A DNA stretch of 64,000 nt from Laccaria trichodermophora (taxonomy: Eukaryota; Basidiomycota; Agaricomycetes; Agaricales; Hydnangiaceae). The DNA lies in assembly GCA_018417955.1 (NCBI GenBank), contig JACTVC010000020.1, forward strand, positions 434,001-498,000. Direction: 5' to 3'. This document shows positions 1-11,045 of this stretch, in pieces (the stretch's first letter is position 1; each line of letters opens with the position of its first letter). The notes beneath the pieces are model-generated. The model was not told the origin of the DNA, searched no databases, and saw only the letters and a program-made list of their open reading frames with translations. Made by a program: the position numbers and the translations under genes.

Positions 1-8
1 CTTTATAT

Positions 9-675
9 TTATGTACCATATCTATTACTATAATAGGATATATTTGCATATATATTCAGTGCGATTCTCATCTCTTCACTGTAAGGGCCTATTAACCAAT
101 GGACCACCAGGAAAAAGCGGTGGCCCTCCAATAGCTGTCTGTAACCGAAACCTTTGTAATCTTTGTCAGGCTGCATGGCGCTATTAGTATGGTGCTGATC
201 AACCTCGACCTTTGAGCGAGCGAGCAACCGAGCATCACCACAAATGACAGGATATTTCCATGCATGCCTCAATGGCAGGTACCAGGTCTCTGGTCTAACT
301 TGTTCTTCAACATCTTTCATGGGCACGGAAACTATGTCGGCAATGATGATCGTGCCAGAATTGCACTGCGCCACTTGAACCACCCCATAAATTTTTTCGT
401 AATTGAAATACGTTTCTGTAGCTATCGTGAGCTTGGCGGTATTGTGACGATAGACGCCCGATGGACCAACAAAATTACATACCTGGGGAAAGGCTTTTAA
501 CGTCGAACTCCTGATACTTCATCCCCGTTTTGCATACTAAACCATCTGGAGGAACGACCAAAACCGTAGCTTGGATTACTCCGTTATCTGGAACTTGCTG
601 TCTCACAGGGGGGTCGGGGGTGGGGTCGGGGGTGGGTGCGGCTGCTTTGGAGCGGCGTTGAAGGAGGAAAGACAT
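9..675 (-). CDS. Unknown 201-aa protein, two exons
   Basis: I do not recognise this protein. Exon 1 (675-483) starts at an ATG followed by a Pro/Thr-Pro-Asp low-complexity stretch. A 61-nt intron with a GTATGT donor and an ATAG acceptor joins it in phase to exon 2 (421-9), which runs to TAA. The joined protein is 201 residues. It has no signal peptide, membrane segment or catalytic motif that I can name; the second exon is rich in aromatic and charged residues as expected for a folded protein. The consistent phase across the intron and the clean donor and acceptor support a real gene. The weak points are the lack of any known family and the closeness of the stop to the window edge, so a further downstream exon cannot be excluded. 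Confidence 0.5.
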
Positions 676-1121
676 GGTGCGTGATGTTTGATTTTTTCCC
701 TGAGCTGTAGAAGTGAACAGCGTTTACAGGGTTGGACGTTGAGGTTAGAGGTTGATTCATCAAAATTTGTATCATGGAGCCGCAGAATAGGGGAACTCAA
801 ACTATAAACTTGAGTACTTGAGTACCCCTATTCAGCCTCGACGAATATATGACCCCTTGCTGGATGTCAACTTGATGTCAACTGCATGCATCATCTGGAC
901 AGACCTTGCGACATACTGCAAGGGTCGTCGCGTCTGAGGATTTCAACCCTTTCTTCGGCTTTCTTCAAACTTTCAACTGTACATGAATTCTGGTTCTTGA
1001 CTCTTGAGCAACGGATTATTGATCACCATCTTCAGGATCAAGACGATGAGGACGTATGAACGTTTGACCACGATCTCCACCCTATTTATTGAATGTTAGA
1101 CGAGTCTCACAGAAGTTACAG
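676..1121. other. Intergenic, no gene seen
   Basis: About 450 bases between the start of the unknown gene and the stop of the O-methyltransferase gene. It holds the promoter of the first gene and the 3' region of the second. It contains a short repeated motif (GAGTACTTGAGTACC near 815), but I see no coding or RNA gene. Confidence 0.5.
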
Positions 1122-3005
1122 CTAGGCGTATCTCCTTGTTTTGGGTAGCCGATATTCCATGGCTCCCATATCACCAAGATCCCAAACTCTCTCAAAATGC
1201 AAACCCGACTCATTGCCAAGCCTAATAAAATCACTGAGGGTGCGCGTGCCCATGCTGTTGCACGCGACCATCAAGTGAATGTCGAGTGCGTACTGTCGGA
1301 TCCTCCCCTCCCCAAAATTAGGCAGAAGGGGCTCGGGTGCTGTCTGAAATAAAGCAGGCGAGTTGTCGGCAAGGTCATCGGTGTTCTGCAAAATGTATTC
1401 CTCTGTTTCAGGCATCGTGAGCACCTGTGCAATGCCGCTATGCAAACCCGGTGGTCACTCACGGACAAGAAGGCGACTATGTGGGCCCATTGCTTTTCGC
1501 ACCCCGGTTAAAATTTTGATGCTATCGGCATCAGGCCAATCATGGCTGGGAATATGGTCGGGTGAGTTGTCTGTATTGCGGCGAAAGACGTGCGCCTACA
1601 TGACGTTCTTCAGCTATGATGAGTGAGAATAAGGTGAGAACTCAGTCAACAAAAGTCTCAAGATCTTACAATGTAAACATCACAATTTTGGGCGGGAGAC
1701 TCACTCAAGAAGTCAAGGGGTTGGAACTCGACTCTGTTTTCTCTGATAGCTTCTGGACAGTTTCGCGGCCAAAAGTCGTCCTTGGCTTGTAGAATCCGAT
1801 CAGGCAGATCTTGTAATATTAATTGCAAGGTCGGGAATTGTTTCGCCAGTCGGATTATTATGTCTCCAATTCCGCCGCCAACGTCGCAAACGGAAGCGCC
1901 GTGACGTAGTTCTCCCCATGGGTACACTGTCGGCAAATATCAGCAATGTTGCGGGAACGACTGTAACGAAATTTTTTGGACCTTGGGTGAGAGCGTATGC
2001 TTCTGTAGCTTCGTTCCAACCTTCCATTCCAACAGCGAATCGGGCGCCTCCTTCAGTGGTCTATACATTCAACATATCAGATAAGGCCCCAATTAGAATG
2101 TCCAGACTGAACGCACCTGGAAATACTCAAACAGGGGCCCGGGGAAACCTGTATATTTGTTGAAAGCAGCGTGGCAGGGTTCATAAGAGAATCCCCATTC
2201 GATATCCGCGAGGACCTCAGGTAGCAGCGCAGCAGATTTGAAGCATATGTCGGTGCTGTAAATTTGAAAATCAATATCGATGTCTTCCATGCTAGTATTT
2301 TCAGAGTATGGACGAACCAAAAGAGTCCAATGTTGATTAGAGGGTTGCTTGACAGAAGCTGCGTGCTGAGACGATTATTCGCAAACACATTTGTTGAAAC
2401 TAAAAGAAAATGGTCAAAATACGATCGCGAAATCGTTTTGAAGAGGATGCCTACTAACCTTCCCGAAAGATATGTTTCGACGCTAACAAGCGCAAAACTC
2501 TCCCAATCTTCCGCTCTTCAATCCCTGCTTTCTTTCCGATATCAGTTATGTGCATCCCCACGTTGAAGGGATTTTCTTGAAGGATATCGGCGATCTTGAA
2601 TTCTGTGGCGACTCTCAAACAGACAGGCTCGTATGACTGTATAGCAATTAGCCTTCATTCCGATCGAAGCATGAATGCAACATTTACACCCATAAATCGC
2701 TGTTCAAATCAAGGAAACGTTAGTAAATTTGCAGGGGATGGATAAGTTTAGCATACATTAAGCACGGTATGGTTCGGACGCGCGACGCTAGCGCACAGTT
2801 GAGCACAAGCACCTTCAATGGTTTGTATCGCTGTGCGTAAGTCTCTGTCGGATATAACAGCGTCGAGTGGGTGAGGTTCGGTATCGTCCAGCGAGGGAAC
2901 GTAAGGCTTTGCTTCGACTTTCTTGTAGTGCGCCTCCACGACCTTCGTCGCGTCTGCGATTAGGGCCACAAGAGCGGATAGTTGGCTGTCGCTATTGGGA
3001 GGCAT
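1122..3005 (-). CDS. S-adenosylmethionine-dependent O-methyltransferase
   Basis: Class I O-methyltransferase of the plant/fungal small-molecule type, 453 residues from nine exons: 3005-2757, 2636-2459, 2399-2354, 2291-2117, 2060-1982, 1926-1670, 1613-1600 (a 14-nt exon), 1545-1463 and 1402-1122. All phases agree. The N-terminal half is the dimerisation/winged-helix part. The SAM site CDVGGGIGD lies near residue 253. HDWPDADS, with the likely catalytic base His near residue 334, follows the micro-exon. The C-terminal block around PEPLLPNFGEG matches the family's end. It would methylate a hydroxyl on an aromatic or polyketide-like substrate in the cytosol, but the substrate cannot be read from sequence. 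No biosynthetic cluster adjoins it. Its start codon region has been copied upstream (see repeat at 2984-3560). The exon 3 to exon 4 junction is the least certain. Confidence 0.88.
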
Positions 3006-3560
3006 GACTTTTCTATGTGCAGTTGGTGGGTTTAGCCTTCGGGTTGTAAGGCACTTTTGTAGTCGCCCCCAAGTCTTCCGACGTTGATGATAAGCGGCGT
3101 AGGAAAAGTTGTATTGACTGAGGAGAACAGGTTCTTGCTTCTTCGCGTGTACTGAACAATCCCTGTCGAACCTCTGATTGAGACCCATAAGACTGGAATA
3201 GCAAGAATGGATGATTGGCTGCCACTATTGGCACCCATGACATTCCTGTGTCCTGTTGGGAGGTTAGCCTTTGCTTAATGAGAGACTTTTGTAGTCGCCT
3301 CCAAGTCTTCCAAAAAGCCTTACTGACTGATGAGAACAGATTCTTGCTTTTTAACGTGGATCAAATACCGAACCTCTTGATGAGACAAGACTGGAGTCAG
3401 TAGAGTTGAACAGGGGCAGAGGCGAAGCCGGTTGTGTCGGACGGGATCCTAGATTCTGTGAAAGTGGCGTAAGAAGAGTCTTCCCGAATCAAACGTAGAA
3501 CCTTTTGGTGAGATCCACAAGACTGGAGTCATTGACAGATGGACAGGTGAACACGGTCGA
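2984..3560. repeat. Diverged tandem copies of the O-methyltransferase 5' end
   Basis: The segment around the O-methyltransferase start (about 2984-3215) recurs at about 3215-3420 with a period of 233 bases, and a shorter third copy can be seen near 3470-3560. Shared blocks include TTTTGTAGTCGCC, CCAAGTCTTCC, GAGAACAG-TTCTTGCTT and AAGACTGGA. The second copy keeps an ATG (3238-3236) and about eight codons (MGANSGSQ against the true MPPNSDSQ) before the reading frame fails. The promoter and first codons were therefore duplicated head to tail. From 3560 to the eL18 stop at 3930 I see nothing further. Confidence 0.75.
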
Positions 3561-3929
3561 GTTGGACAGTCCGCCTGATGCGATCGCTGATTGTGGTGAG
3601 CGAGTAGCCTTTCCGTGAATGTGAATTGACTTGGCCGACTTGATGGGAGAAAAATGCTAAGACTGATGCACTCACATATCAGTACAAAAGAATTTCCGCG
3701 GTCTTGTTCATAGGGCACCTGAGATGCAGGGAGAAGAAACCCATTCAGAACCTCAGCATTGAAGCGGAATTCGCGAAATGAATATTGAAGCATGTATAAG
3801 TTGGAGTGATTGATGGACTGCATACAAGCCGTGGCATAACGCATAAAGACTCCGACATGAAGAACCACCCCGACGGCCCCACCTCCCAAAGCGTGTATGT
3901 GATATTTTGGATGGTAAGATACGGCACGA

Positions 3930-4758
3930 TTATACCTTGAAACCGCGCGACTTTCGGCGACCACGACCTTGCTCGAACTAGGATACTTAGGTAAGAAAAA
4001 ACGAGAAGGAAGCTACGTGAGCGACATACTTTGCGGCCCTTGGATTGGGTGTAGGGTTTCTTGTTCTTGTGAGGACCTGCAAGAGAGTTAGAATCCACCA
4101 AAAAAAAATGGACGCTAAACGAACCCATGCCAAAGTGCTTGTACGCTTCCCTCGCAGTCTTCACACCCCTCAACAGCACCGTGTTAGAGCCCTTCGGTGA
4201 ACGGAGTGCGAGCTGATCCAGAGTAATAGCCTCGCCACCAGCGTTGAGGATGCGCTCCTTTGCTGCACGTGTGAAGCGGAGTGCGGCGATTGTCAATTTG
4301 GGGACCTCGGTCAAACGGATATCGTCTGTCACTGTGCCAACTTGAACGATGATTTTTGATTCACGCTCGGGAGTGTGTGAGGTCTCCTTGACGATGCGCG
4401 AGAGGGAGAGAGGGGGACGGTTGGTCTTGGAGAGGAAAAGTCTGTGGAGGATGACCTAGGTAAATTGAAGTTCAGCAGGTGCTCTGGACGGTCTTTCGTG
4501 GAAGATAAAAACCTTGTTGAAGTTGGCATCGGTACGGCGGGCGAGGAATCGGTAGAGCTGGAAACTAGGTGTCAAAATCTGAAAAGTCCTCCAGGGTGAA
4601 TGAGCGCAAACCTTGACGAGGAGAAGCAAATAGGGATCCTCGCTCTTGGGGGCGGTACGGGCGCCCTTCTTGACGTGGTGGGCGGTAATGTCGATACCCT
4701 AGTGCATATTAAGTGAGTCAGGTTACCCCGCCGCTGGCAACGACGACGAGCTCACCAT
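3930..4758 (-). CDS. RPL18: 60S ribosomal protein eL18
   Basis: Large-subunit ribosomal protein eL18, 186 residues, the usual family length. Six exons: 4758-4756 (only the ATG), 4698-4612, 4557-4513, 4455-4125, 4076-4030 and 3977-3930. The protein begins [13 protein letters not shown] and contains the family blocks [53 protein letters not shown] and GPHKNKKPY, ending in the basic tail [10 protein letters not shown]. It binds 25S rRNA in the cytosolic 60S subunit. All phases agree. The start codon sits alone in the first coding exon, common in ribosomal protein genes and shared here with its divergent neighbour. The gene is transcribed away from the Tra2-like gene across a 321-bp shared promoter. 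Confidence 0.97.
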
Positions 4759-5079
4759 CTTGGTTTCTTGCCGGAAATGGTAGTCTGATTGGTGGCCTGC
4801 TTACAGGAGGCTTGATGAACTGTGCAGTCGAGCATTTGAGTTCAAGCTCCGCTTAAATGCTGTGTCACTTAAATTCCAACTCCTCATGTATGAGTTCCAG
4901 TATTAAATTGTAGAAAAAATCAGATTCTCTATCCAGGAGGTTTATTCATATAAGATATAATTTTTACAGCTACGTGGGCACGATGCCAGGTTTTCTACGC
5001 GCAAAGGAATAGGCGCTCGCGGACTTGTAACTGAGTCTCGTCGCCAAACACTGGACAACAAGTTGTGACTTGAACCACC
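4759..5079. promoter_or_regulatory. Shared divergent promoter of eL18 and the Tra2-like gene
   Basis: The start codons at 4758 (minus) and 5080 (plus) are separated by 321 bases with no other gene, so both promoters must lie here. I cannot point to a specific transcription-factor site. The plus-strand start has a good context (ACCACCATGG). Confidence 0.55.
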
Positions 5080-6191
5080 ATGGTGAGTTTTTCTTGCTGA
5101 CCCTACGCCCACTTTTTGCAACTTTTGACTATCAACATGCAGTACGGCGAAGCTCCCTCAGCCAACGTAGACCCTTACTCCGACGCATACAATGCCCCAC
5201 CCGCGGCTGCCCCCGCCGACCGTGACCCTCCCCCGCCACGAGGCAGGTCTCGCTCAAGAAGCCCGGCTACTCGCAGCGCTACTGGCGCCAACGGTACCAA
5301 CGGCAACAGGGACGATAGGGATTACCGTAGTCCCCCTTTCCGCCGTCGTTCTCCTGCCCCTGCAGGCAGAAGGCCTCCTCACGCTCCAATCGTGCGTTCC
5401 TATTTTACTTTATTTTTTACCTTGTTCTATATGTGTATGCTCACAAGATTCGGCAGGCGCCCAATCCTTCCAACGTTCTTGGCGTGTTCGGTCTGAGCAT
5501 TCGTACCCAAGAGCGCGACTTGGATGAAGAGTTCAGCCGCTTTGGCCGCGTTGAGAAAGTCACCATTGTCTACGATCAACGGGTCGGTCTAGTTCACTCC
5601 GTTGCCTCATGTCGTCTAACCTTTCCAAGCAGTCCGATAGGTCGCGTGGGTTCGGTTTCATCAAAATGGCAACCGTTGAAGACGCCACCAGGTGCATCCA
5701 GGAACTCAATGGCGTTGTATGTTGTTTTACCTTGTTCATCAATTCATTTTCATATCTGAGACATTCATATTCAGGATCTGAATGGCCGTCGTATTCGTGT
5801 GGACTACTCCGTTACGGACCGCCCGCATGCACCCACTCCAGGAGAATATATGGGGCACCGTCGTGCTGGAGGCAGGGATTCATACCATGGCGACCGTCGT
5901 GATCATCGAGACTCCTATCGCGACTCCCATCGTGACCGTGACTCTGGACGACGTGGAGGAGACCGCGAAAAGGACCGCGATTTATATGGAAGGGACAACC
6001 GCGATTGGCGTGACCGCCGAAGCCCCCCTCCTTCCCGAGGTGGACGCTACTCTCCTGAGTACAGGCGTAGGAGAAGTTATTCTAGGAGCCCACCTCTTCG
6101 AGGAGGCAGCCCTCCACCACGTAGGGAACGGGATTACGATACCCCTGCGACCGCTGCGCCTGCCGCGGCTGCCGATGCCCCTCGCTGGTAA
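5080..6191 (+). CDS. Tra2-like SR-type splicing factor (RRM protein)
   Basis: RNA-binding splicing regulator like transformer-2, 292 residues. Exons: 5080-5082 (ATG only), 5143-5391, 5457-5582, 5633-5716 and 5775-6191. Order of parts: a Pro/Arg-Ser-rich N-terminus, one RRM at about residues 88-165 with RNP2-like LGVFGLSI and RNP1 RGFGFIKM, then an Arg/Asp/Tyr/Ser-rich tail with RSPPPSRGG and YSRSPP. The RRM-flanked-by-RS layout is that of Tra2 and predicts a nuclear role in exon definition through RNA and SR-protein contacts. The start is chosen at 5080 because it has a strong context and a GTGAGT donor directly after; an alternative ATG at 5137 would encode nearly the same protein. The introns are 50-65 nt. 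Confidence 0.92.
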
Positions 6192-7187
6192 ATGTTTTTA
6201 TTCTCCCGTTCAGTATATTTTTCTTTTCTTTCTGTTTCTCTACTTTTTCATCGTGCTGTGGCCGGCCGAGTGTTTGCAAGATCACAGGTGCTTCATGGTC
6301 AAAAGGCGAAGAAAGGTCAAAATAATTGGATCAAGTGATGAAGCACTGCACGACTTTCCTTTCATTCCAATTGTTGTCTACAAAATCCCATGCCTCCCGT
6401 GTCGTGAAGAAAGAACATCTCTCAGATTGGACGTCGGTCGTTATTCAATAGTCAAATTTTCAAGTTGTCAAGTGCCTCTAGTAATCTCGTTCTCGCTACC
6501 ATTGTTTCCAAGTACAGAAGATATCTCTGCAAAATAGTCTCTCCCCTCGTAAAACAAGTATCAATGGGTCAAGTGGCAAGCTTCTACTATCGCCCCCATC
6601 AGTTGGTGGCAGGCAGTACTTCTGTGCTGTCCAAGAACGGGCTTCGTTATGAATCGATCGGCCTCCTTGGGACGTGCTGGGAGAGAAGCGCCAGGACAGC
6701 CTCGTTCTTACGGCATAGTGGGTCACCTCGGCCCACGCACCTTTAATTGGTTCAATTGCGGCGCTTATCACTAGGGTTGTGGGGAGATTCTCCTCAACTT
6801 CGTAACCAAGCTATCGTTCTGGGCGTTTGAGCAAGGTTTCTTCGGAGACGGTGTCAATGCACGAAATTCGGCGTTTATTCCCCTACGCAAATCAATCAAC
6901 TATCAATGTTGACCCTTGGTTCGAAGGTGAGTGACTTATTTCTCGGTTGGGCATCTATGTGTCCAGGTTATGCTGCTAGAGATTATACTCTTAGATAGAT
7001 AATCATGTTTAGAGTACATTGAACACATTTCGTTCAACATTTTGAGATGAACTTGAAAGCTCTTGAAAGTCGACACGAACTGACGGGAAAGGTTCCCACG
7101 ATCGACGACCGCTTTGGGAACACCGTGACCTGACAGAATTTTTGCAGCTAACTTGTAATCTATCCTTTCTACCTCCTCCCTCGAATC
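6192..7187. other. Intergenic, no gene seen
   Basis: About 1 kb between two plus-strand genes. It holds the 3' end of the Tra2-like gene and the promoter of Nug1. Short open frames on both strands (for example minus strand 7223-6936) have no recognisable motif and no splice partners. Confidence 0.5.
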
Positions 7188-9713
7188 ATGCCTAAAATCA
7201 GGAAAAGTACGACCATCAATCAAAACTCGCTGTTCCGAGCTGTTGTGCTGACCCCGAGGTAACAGAAACGACCAATAGGGCCAAGACGAATGACCGTGCT
7301 AAGCTGAAGCATAAGGTCAAGGAGAGTCGGAAGAAAAAAGCCAAGGCGGCGAAGAAGAATCCTCAGTGGAAGTCAAGTATGTTATTCTTTGTTTTGTTGC
7401 CGACGAATTGAAGCTGATGAAAAGACGCCAGAACATAAGAAGGATCCTGGTATCCCGAATGATTTCCCGTATAAAGACCAGATTCTTGCGGAGGTTGCTG
7501 AGCAGAGGAGGGTTGTGCGTTCTTCTTTTTTTACTTTTTTGGGGACGATTTTCCGATTCAATGAGTAGGCTGCAGAGGAGAAGCAGAAGCGTAAAGAGGA
7601 AAAGCGACTACTTGCTGCGCGTGCCAAAGCTGTCGAGGATAGTGACGATGCCGTGACTCAAGAGCAGATGGAGGTAGACCACGACGATGAACTTGAAGTG
7701 ACGGGTAAAGACCGATTGAACGTCGGTTCGGACGGGATCGCGAGTCTCAGCGCCAAGCTGGTGAATAAGACTCTGAAGTCCCGGCCTAAGCCTGTTGAGG
7801 TGGAAGAGGCAGACGAGGAGGAGGAGGAAGACGACGTTCCGGTGCTGATTAATCGCGACCTGCCCAACTTGAAATCGGCTCTGGACAGCGCGGACGCGAT
7901 TATTCAAGTTTTGGATGCGCGGGACCCGATGTCGTGTAGGAGTCTGCATTTGGAGACGCTGGCGAAGGAGAGTGGGAAGAAGATGCTGTTGGTCGTGAAT
8001 AAGATTGGTACGCTCTCTTTTTTTTGAGATTTTTTTCCGGGAAAGAAGTTGATAAGTTTCAATTAGACACATGCCCCCGCGAGGCTGTTGCATCTTGGAC
8101 GGCGTACCTTCGCTCGGAGTGCCCTGCGCTTTTATTCCGCTCTGCGACTGCGTTCTTGCCTGCGGGTCCTGAGCAAGTGAATGTCAAAGTGAAAGGAAAA
8201 GGCAAGGCAAAGGTTACAGTGCCCGTAGACGACGCTGTTGGCGTCGATTCCGTTTTGGAATGCCTGGGGCAGTGGGCTCAAGAAAAAAAGAACGAAAAGC
8301 CACTTACTGTCGCTGTCGTTGGTATCACGAATGTGAGTCTGACATTTCTCACTTTGCAATCTTTTTGCTCATAGGTGTTAAACTCAGGTAGGCAAAAGCT
8401 CTTTCGTGAATTCGCTGCTACGGAAACGAGCTCTGCCTGTCTATTCCCTCTCGTCGTCGTCTCGAGGACCGACGACCACTGACCTACCTCAGGAAACCAC
8501 GCTGGAAGTGGCTGGGAAGCAAATACGGTTTATAGATACTCCTGGACTCTCATTTGCTGCAAACGATAATGATGAAGAGGAGGCTCAGATCCAACATCAA
8601 AACGAAATCCGCGGTCGGGATATCCTACTACGGAATAAGGGTCGTATAGACCGCCTCAAAGATCCATCCTTCCCCGGTATGTCTCAACGTTTCATATGCC
8701 CAGGAGATTTGACCTGGTTTTTTTGTCTAGTCGTGCACATCGTGGCACGCGGAAACGCCGAAGACCTCATGTTGCTGTACAGCATACCTGCATTTGCAAA
8801 AGGTGATGCAGAGGCCTTCTTATCGGGTGTGGCCCGCGCTAATCAGTTAATCAAAAAGGTGCGTTTTTTTCTTATCTTCGTATTTACGGTCCGCTGAGTA
8901 CTGTAAAAATAGAAAGGGCAGTTAGACTTGACAGGTGCAGCACGCATCGTGTTGAGGGATTGGAGTCTTGGGAAACTGGCGAGATATACCACAGCCTCTG
9001 CGGCTGCGCCTTCATCGGACGATCCTGCCCTGGACGTGGCAAAACTCTACACGAATGATGAACCTATTCTGGCTTCTCTGAAGACGCGGAAGGAGATGAG
9101 GAAGGCAGGGGGCGTTATTAAATTCTCGGCGGGAGCCGTTGAGACTAGGAAGGTAGCTGTTGATGAGCCTTGGGTCGGGTTGGTCGGCGAGGATGACGAA
9201 GATGAAGGTGAGGAGAGCGAGGAAGATGGTTCGGAAATTGGCCAGGATGGAGAGGACGAAGATGAGGAAGACGAAGAGGACGACGAAGAGGAAGAGATGG
9301 GCGAGGGAGAGGACACCGACGACGACGAAGATGACGAAGAAGATACCCCTCCCCCACCCTCAAATAAACAAAAACGAAAACGTGGCGCAGAGCCAGCACT
9401 CCCTACACCGCCTTCAAAAAGGGTTGCGTTTGCTGCCGACCCAAAAACTTCAAAACAAGCGCGTAAAGCTGGGTCACTAAAACTCAAAGCGCAGCAGCAG
9501 AAGCCCGCGCCCAGCCCGGCGAAGAAGGTGGAGGAGCCAAAACTACCACTCAAGGCTATGGAGACGGCGAAATCCAAGCTTCCTGTGAAGGAGAAGAAGG
9601 TCGTGGAGAAAAAGGTCGCTAATATGGCAGCGAAGAAGGCCAAAGGTAGTAAACCTGCGAAATCTCCTACCACAAAAGGACCAGAGGCTTACGACTTTAG
9701 CAAGTTCTTCTGA
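7188..9713 (+). CDS. NUG1: Nucleolar circularly permuted GTPase Nug1/GNL3L
   Basis: YlqF/YawG-type GTPase needed for 60S subunit assembly and export, 716 residues. Exons: 7188-7206, 7266-7376, 7414-7511, 7569-8007, 8067-8332, 8388-8676, 8731-8858 and 8913-9713; all phases agree. The protein starts MPKIRKK followed by a Lys-rich nucleolar-type N-terminus (GN3L domain). The G motifs appear in permuted order: G4 VVNKID near residue 222, split by an intron; G1 NVGKSS near 311; G3 DTPG near 361. The end is unusual in length, with an Asp/Glu-rich run near residues 540-600 followed by Lys/Ala/Pro-rich sequence. The third exon start was chosen by phase; the intron before it is only 37 nt. Acts in the nucleolus; it is near other ribosome genes but not in an operon. 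Confidence 0.93.
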
Positions 9714-10012
9714 ACCTTTGTGACTTTTCGCGCATGTACTACATGTATCATGTTCAAGGCCCAATCTGTCTATTGGTTTCTACGTATACATACCGAGCTC
9801 TGTCATTGTAAGCGGCGCTTGTTAGAACATTTGCGCCCACAGCACGTGTTGAAAAGGCGCGTCGTAATTGAGGGTTGGTTGAGGGCTTCTTAGAAGGAAC
9901 TTCATCACCGTAAAACCAAGTCCCCGCATCTATGCTCCAGCCCAACAAAATGATGGGTTGTTTTCGCCGTTGAACACTTTTTTTTTTTCGCCAGCCCCTT
10001 CCCTTAAGCTTG
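9714..10012. other. Intergenic, no gene seen
   Basis: Downstream region of Nug1. A minus-strand open frame (10128-9754) has no motif and I do not accept it as coding. Confidence 0.4.
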
Positions 10013-10674
10013 TTATGTTTCAACGTCAAAGCATTCATTGTCCAACACATATGATAAATTGTCTTCGAAAATCCTATTTGCCGCGATCTCGGTAGAATAT
10101 TCGAAGTCCCACCTTGTACCTTGGTCAATTGCTACTCTGGTCGTCACTGCGACGATAGGACCTGGAAACACCCTTCAAGTTAATGTACCCCTCTCCCTTC
10201 ACACACATTCGCGATCACATGGCTAACTAACCTTTGACTCGCTAAGCTCGAATAATGAAATCAGATCGTTGTTCTTCTCCATCACGGATTCCCTGTGTCG
10301 CTGGCCTACACATTCGGCCATTAACGCCCGCAAATCTGAGGTTGACTGGAGCTGACCAGTTTCTGGTCATGGAATGCCAGCTTTGCTTCCTTGCACCAGG
10401 GCATTTCGATGCCGTCAATCACTGCCTTGAACGCATCGTGATTCCTGCGGGCTCAGGTTCATCGCAGTCAGATACCTTCCCAGCGTTTCGCATATCGGAC
10501 AGCGACACCGATTACACCCGCACGTTCTCCAAGCCCTTGGGCATCGCGCCTAACCTCGCCTAACCCAGCACAGAATCCCAGATTTGGAAGGCCAGGGGAT
10601 TGCGCGGACAAGAGAAACCCATATGGAGTTCCTGTCTGAACCCTCAGGCGTTTCCATTTCGGGTCTCGAGGCAC
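10013..10674 (-). CDS. Possible unknown spliced gene (uncertain)
   Basis: Two short minus-strand stretches look coding: one before a GTTAGT donor near 10230 (ending in LFELSESK) and one from about 10150 to a TAA at 10015-10013 (containing RWDFEYSTEIAANRIF and ending FDVET). Both have protein-like composition, but the phase across the obvious intron between them does not agree, and I could not join them to the open frame at 10674-10468. It may be a degenerate gene, a gene with an unusual splice site, or chance. The exact limits are not supported; treat as a region to test. Confidence 0.22.
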
Positions 10675-10974
10675 GTTATGTGTACAGGTAATTGGGTTGG
10701 ATGAGCTTTAATGGGGACAAAAGCTTGACCTTGGTTGGACCTTGGGTCGTCATTTTGGCCATCAGAGTTGTTCCCAATCTATCTTTCATTCAGTTCAGCG
10801 AAGTAGCCACAAATCGCGTCAAGGCTCCACGGTTCCCTATGAGACGGTTTCCATTGTCCTAACGCGTTCGCGATTGGAGCTTAAACCTGAATCATATCAT
10901 AGCGGCTTTTGCTTAAAAGCGCACTCCAGTTTTTGGACTGATCCCCATCAATCCCCTCCTTCACCCAGTTAGTT

Positions 10975-11035
10975 GTAAGTACATCTTGTGATTTTCGTCG
11001 TGGGATACATCTGACATATCTTGACATTCGTTCAG
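10975..11035 (+). other. Probable 5' UTR intron of the F-box gene
   Basis: A GTAAGT donor at 10975 and a TTCAG acceptor ending at 11035 enclose 61 bases directly before the F-box start codon at 11046. Size and signals match the coding introns of this window. No coding phase can confirm it. Confidence 0.45.
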
Positions 11036-11045
11036 CGCACTAAAG

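Noticed and set aside
5782..6537. Plus-strand 251-codon frame overlapping the Tra2-like gene
   Set aside because: It is another frame of the Arg/Asp-rich tail; the RRM protein frame is supported by RNP motifs and splice phase.
9047..9673. Minus-strand Ser/Phe-rich open frame of 208 codons
   Set aside because: Antisense shadow of the Asp/Glu/Lys-rich tail of Nug1; GAG/GAA runs read as Ser/Phe on the other strand.
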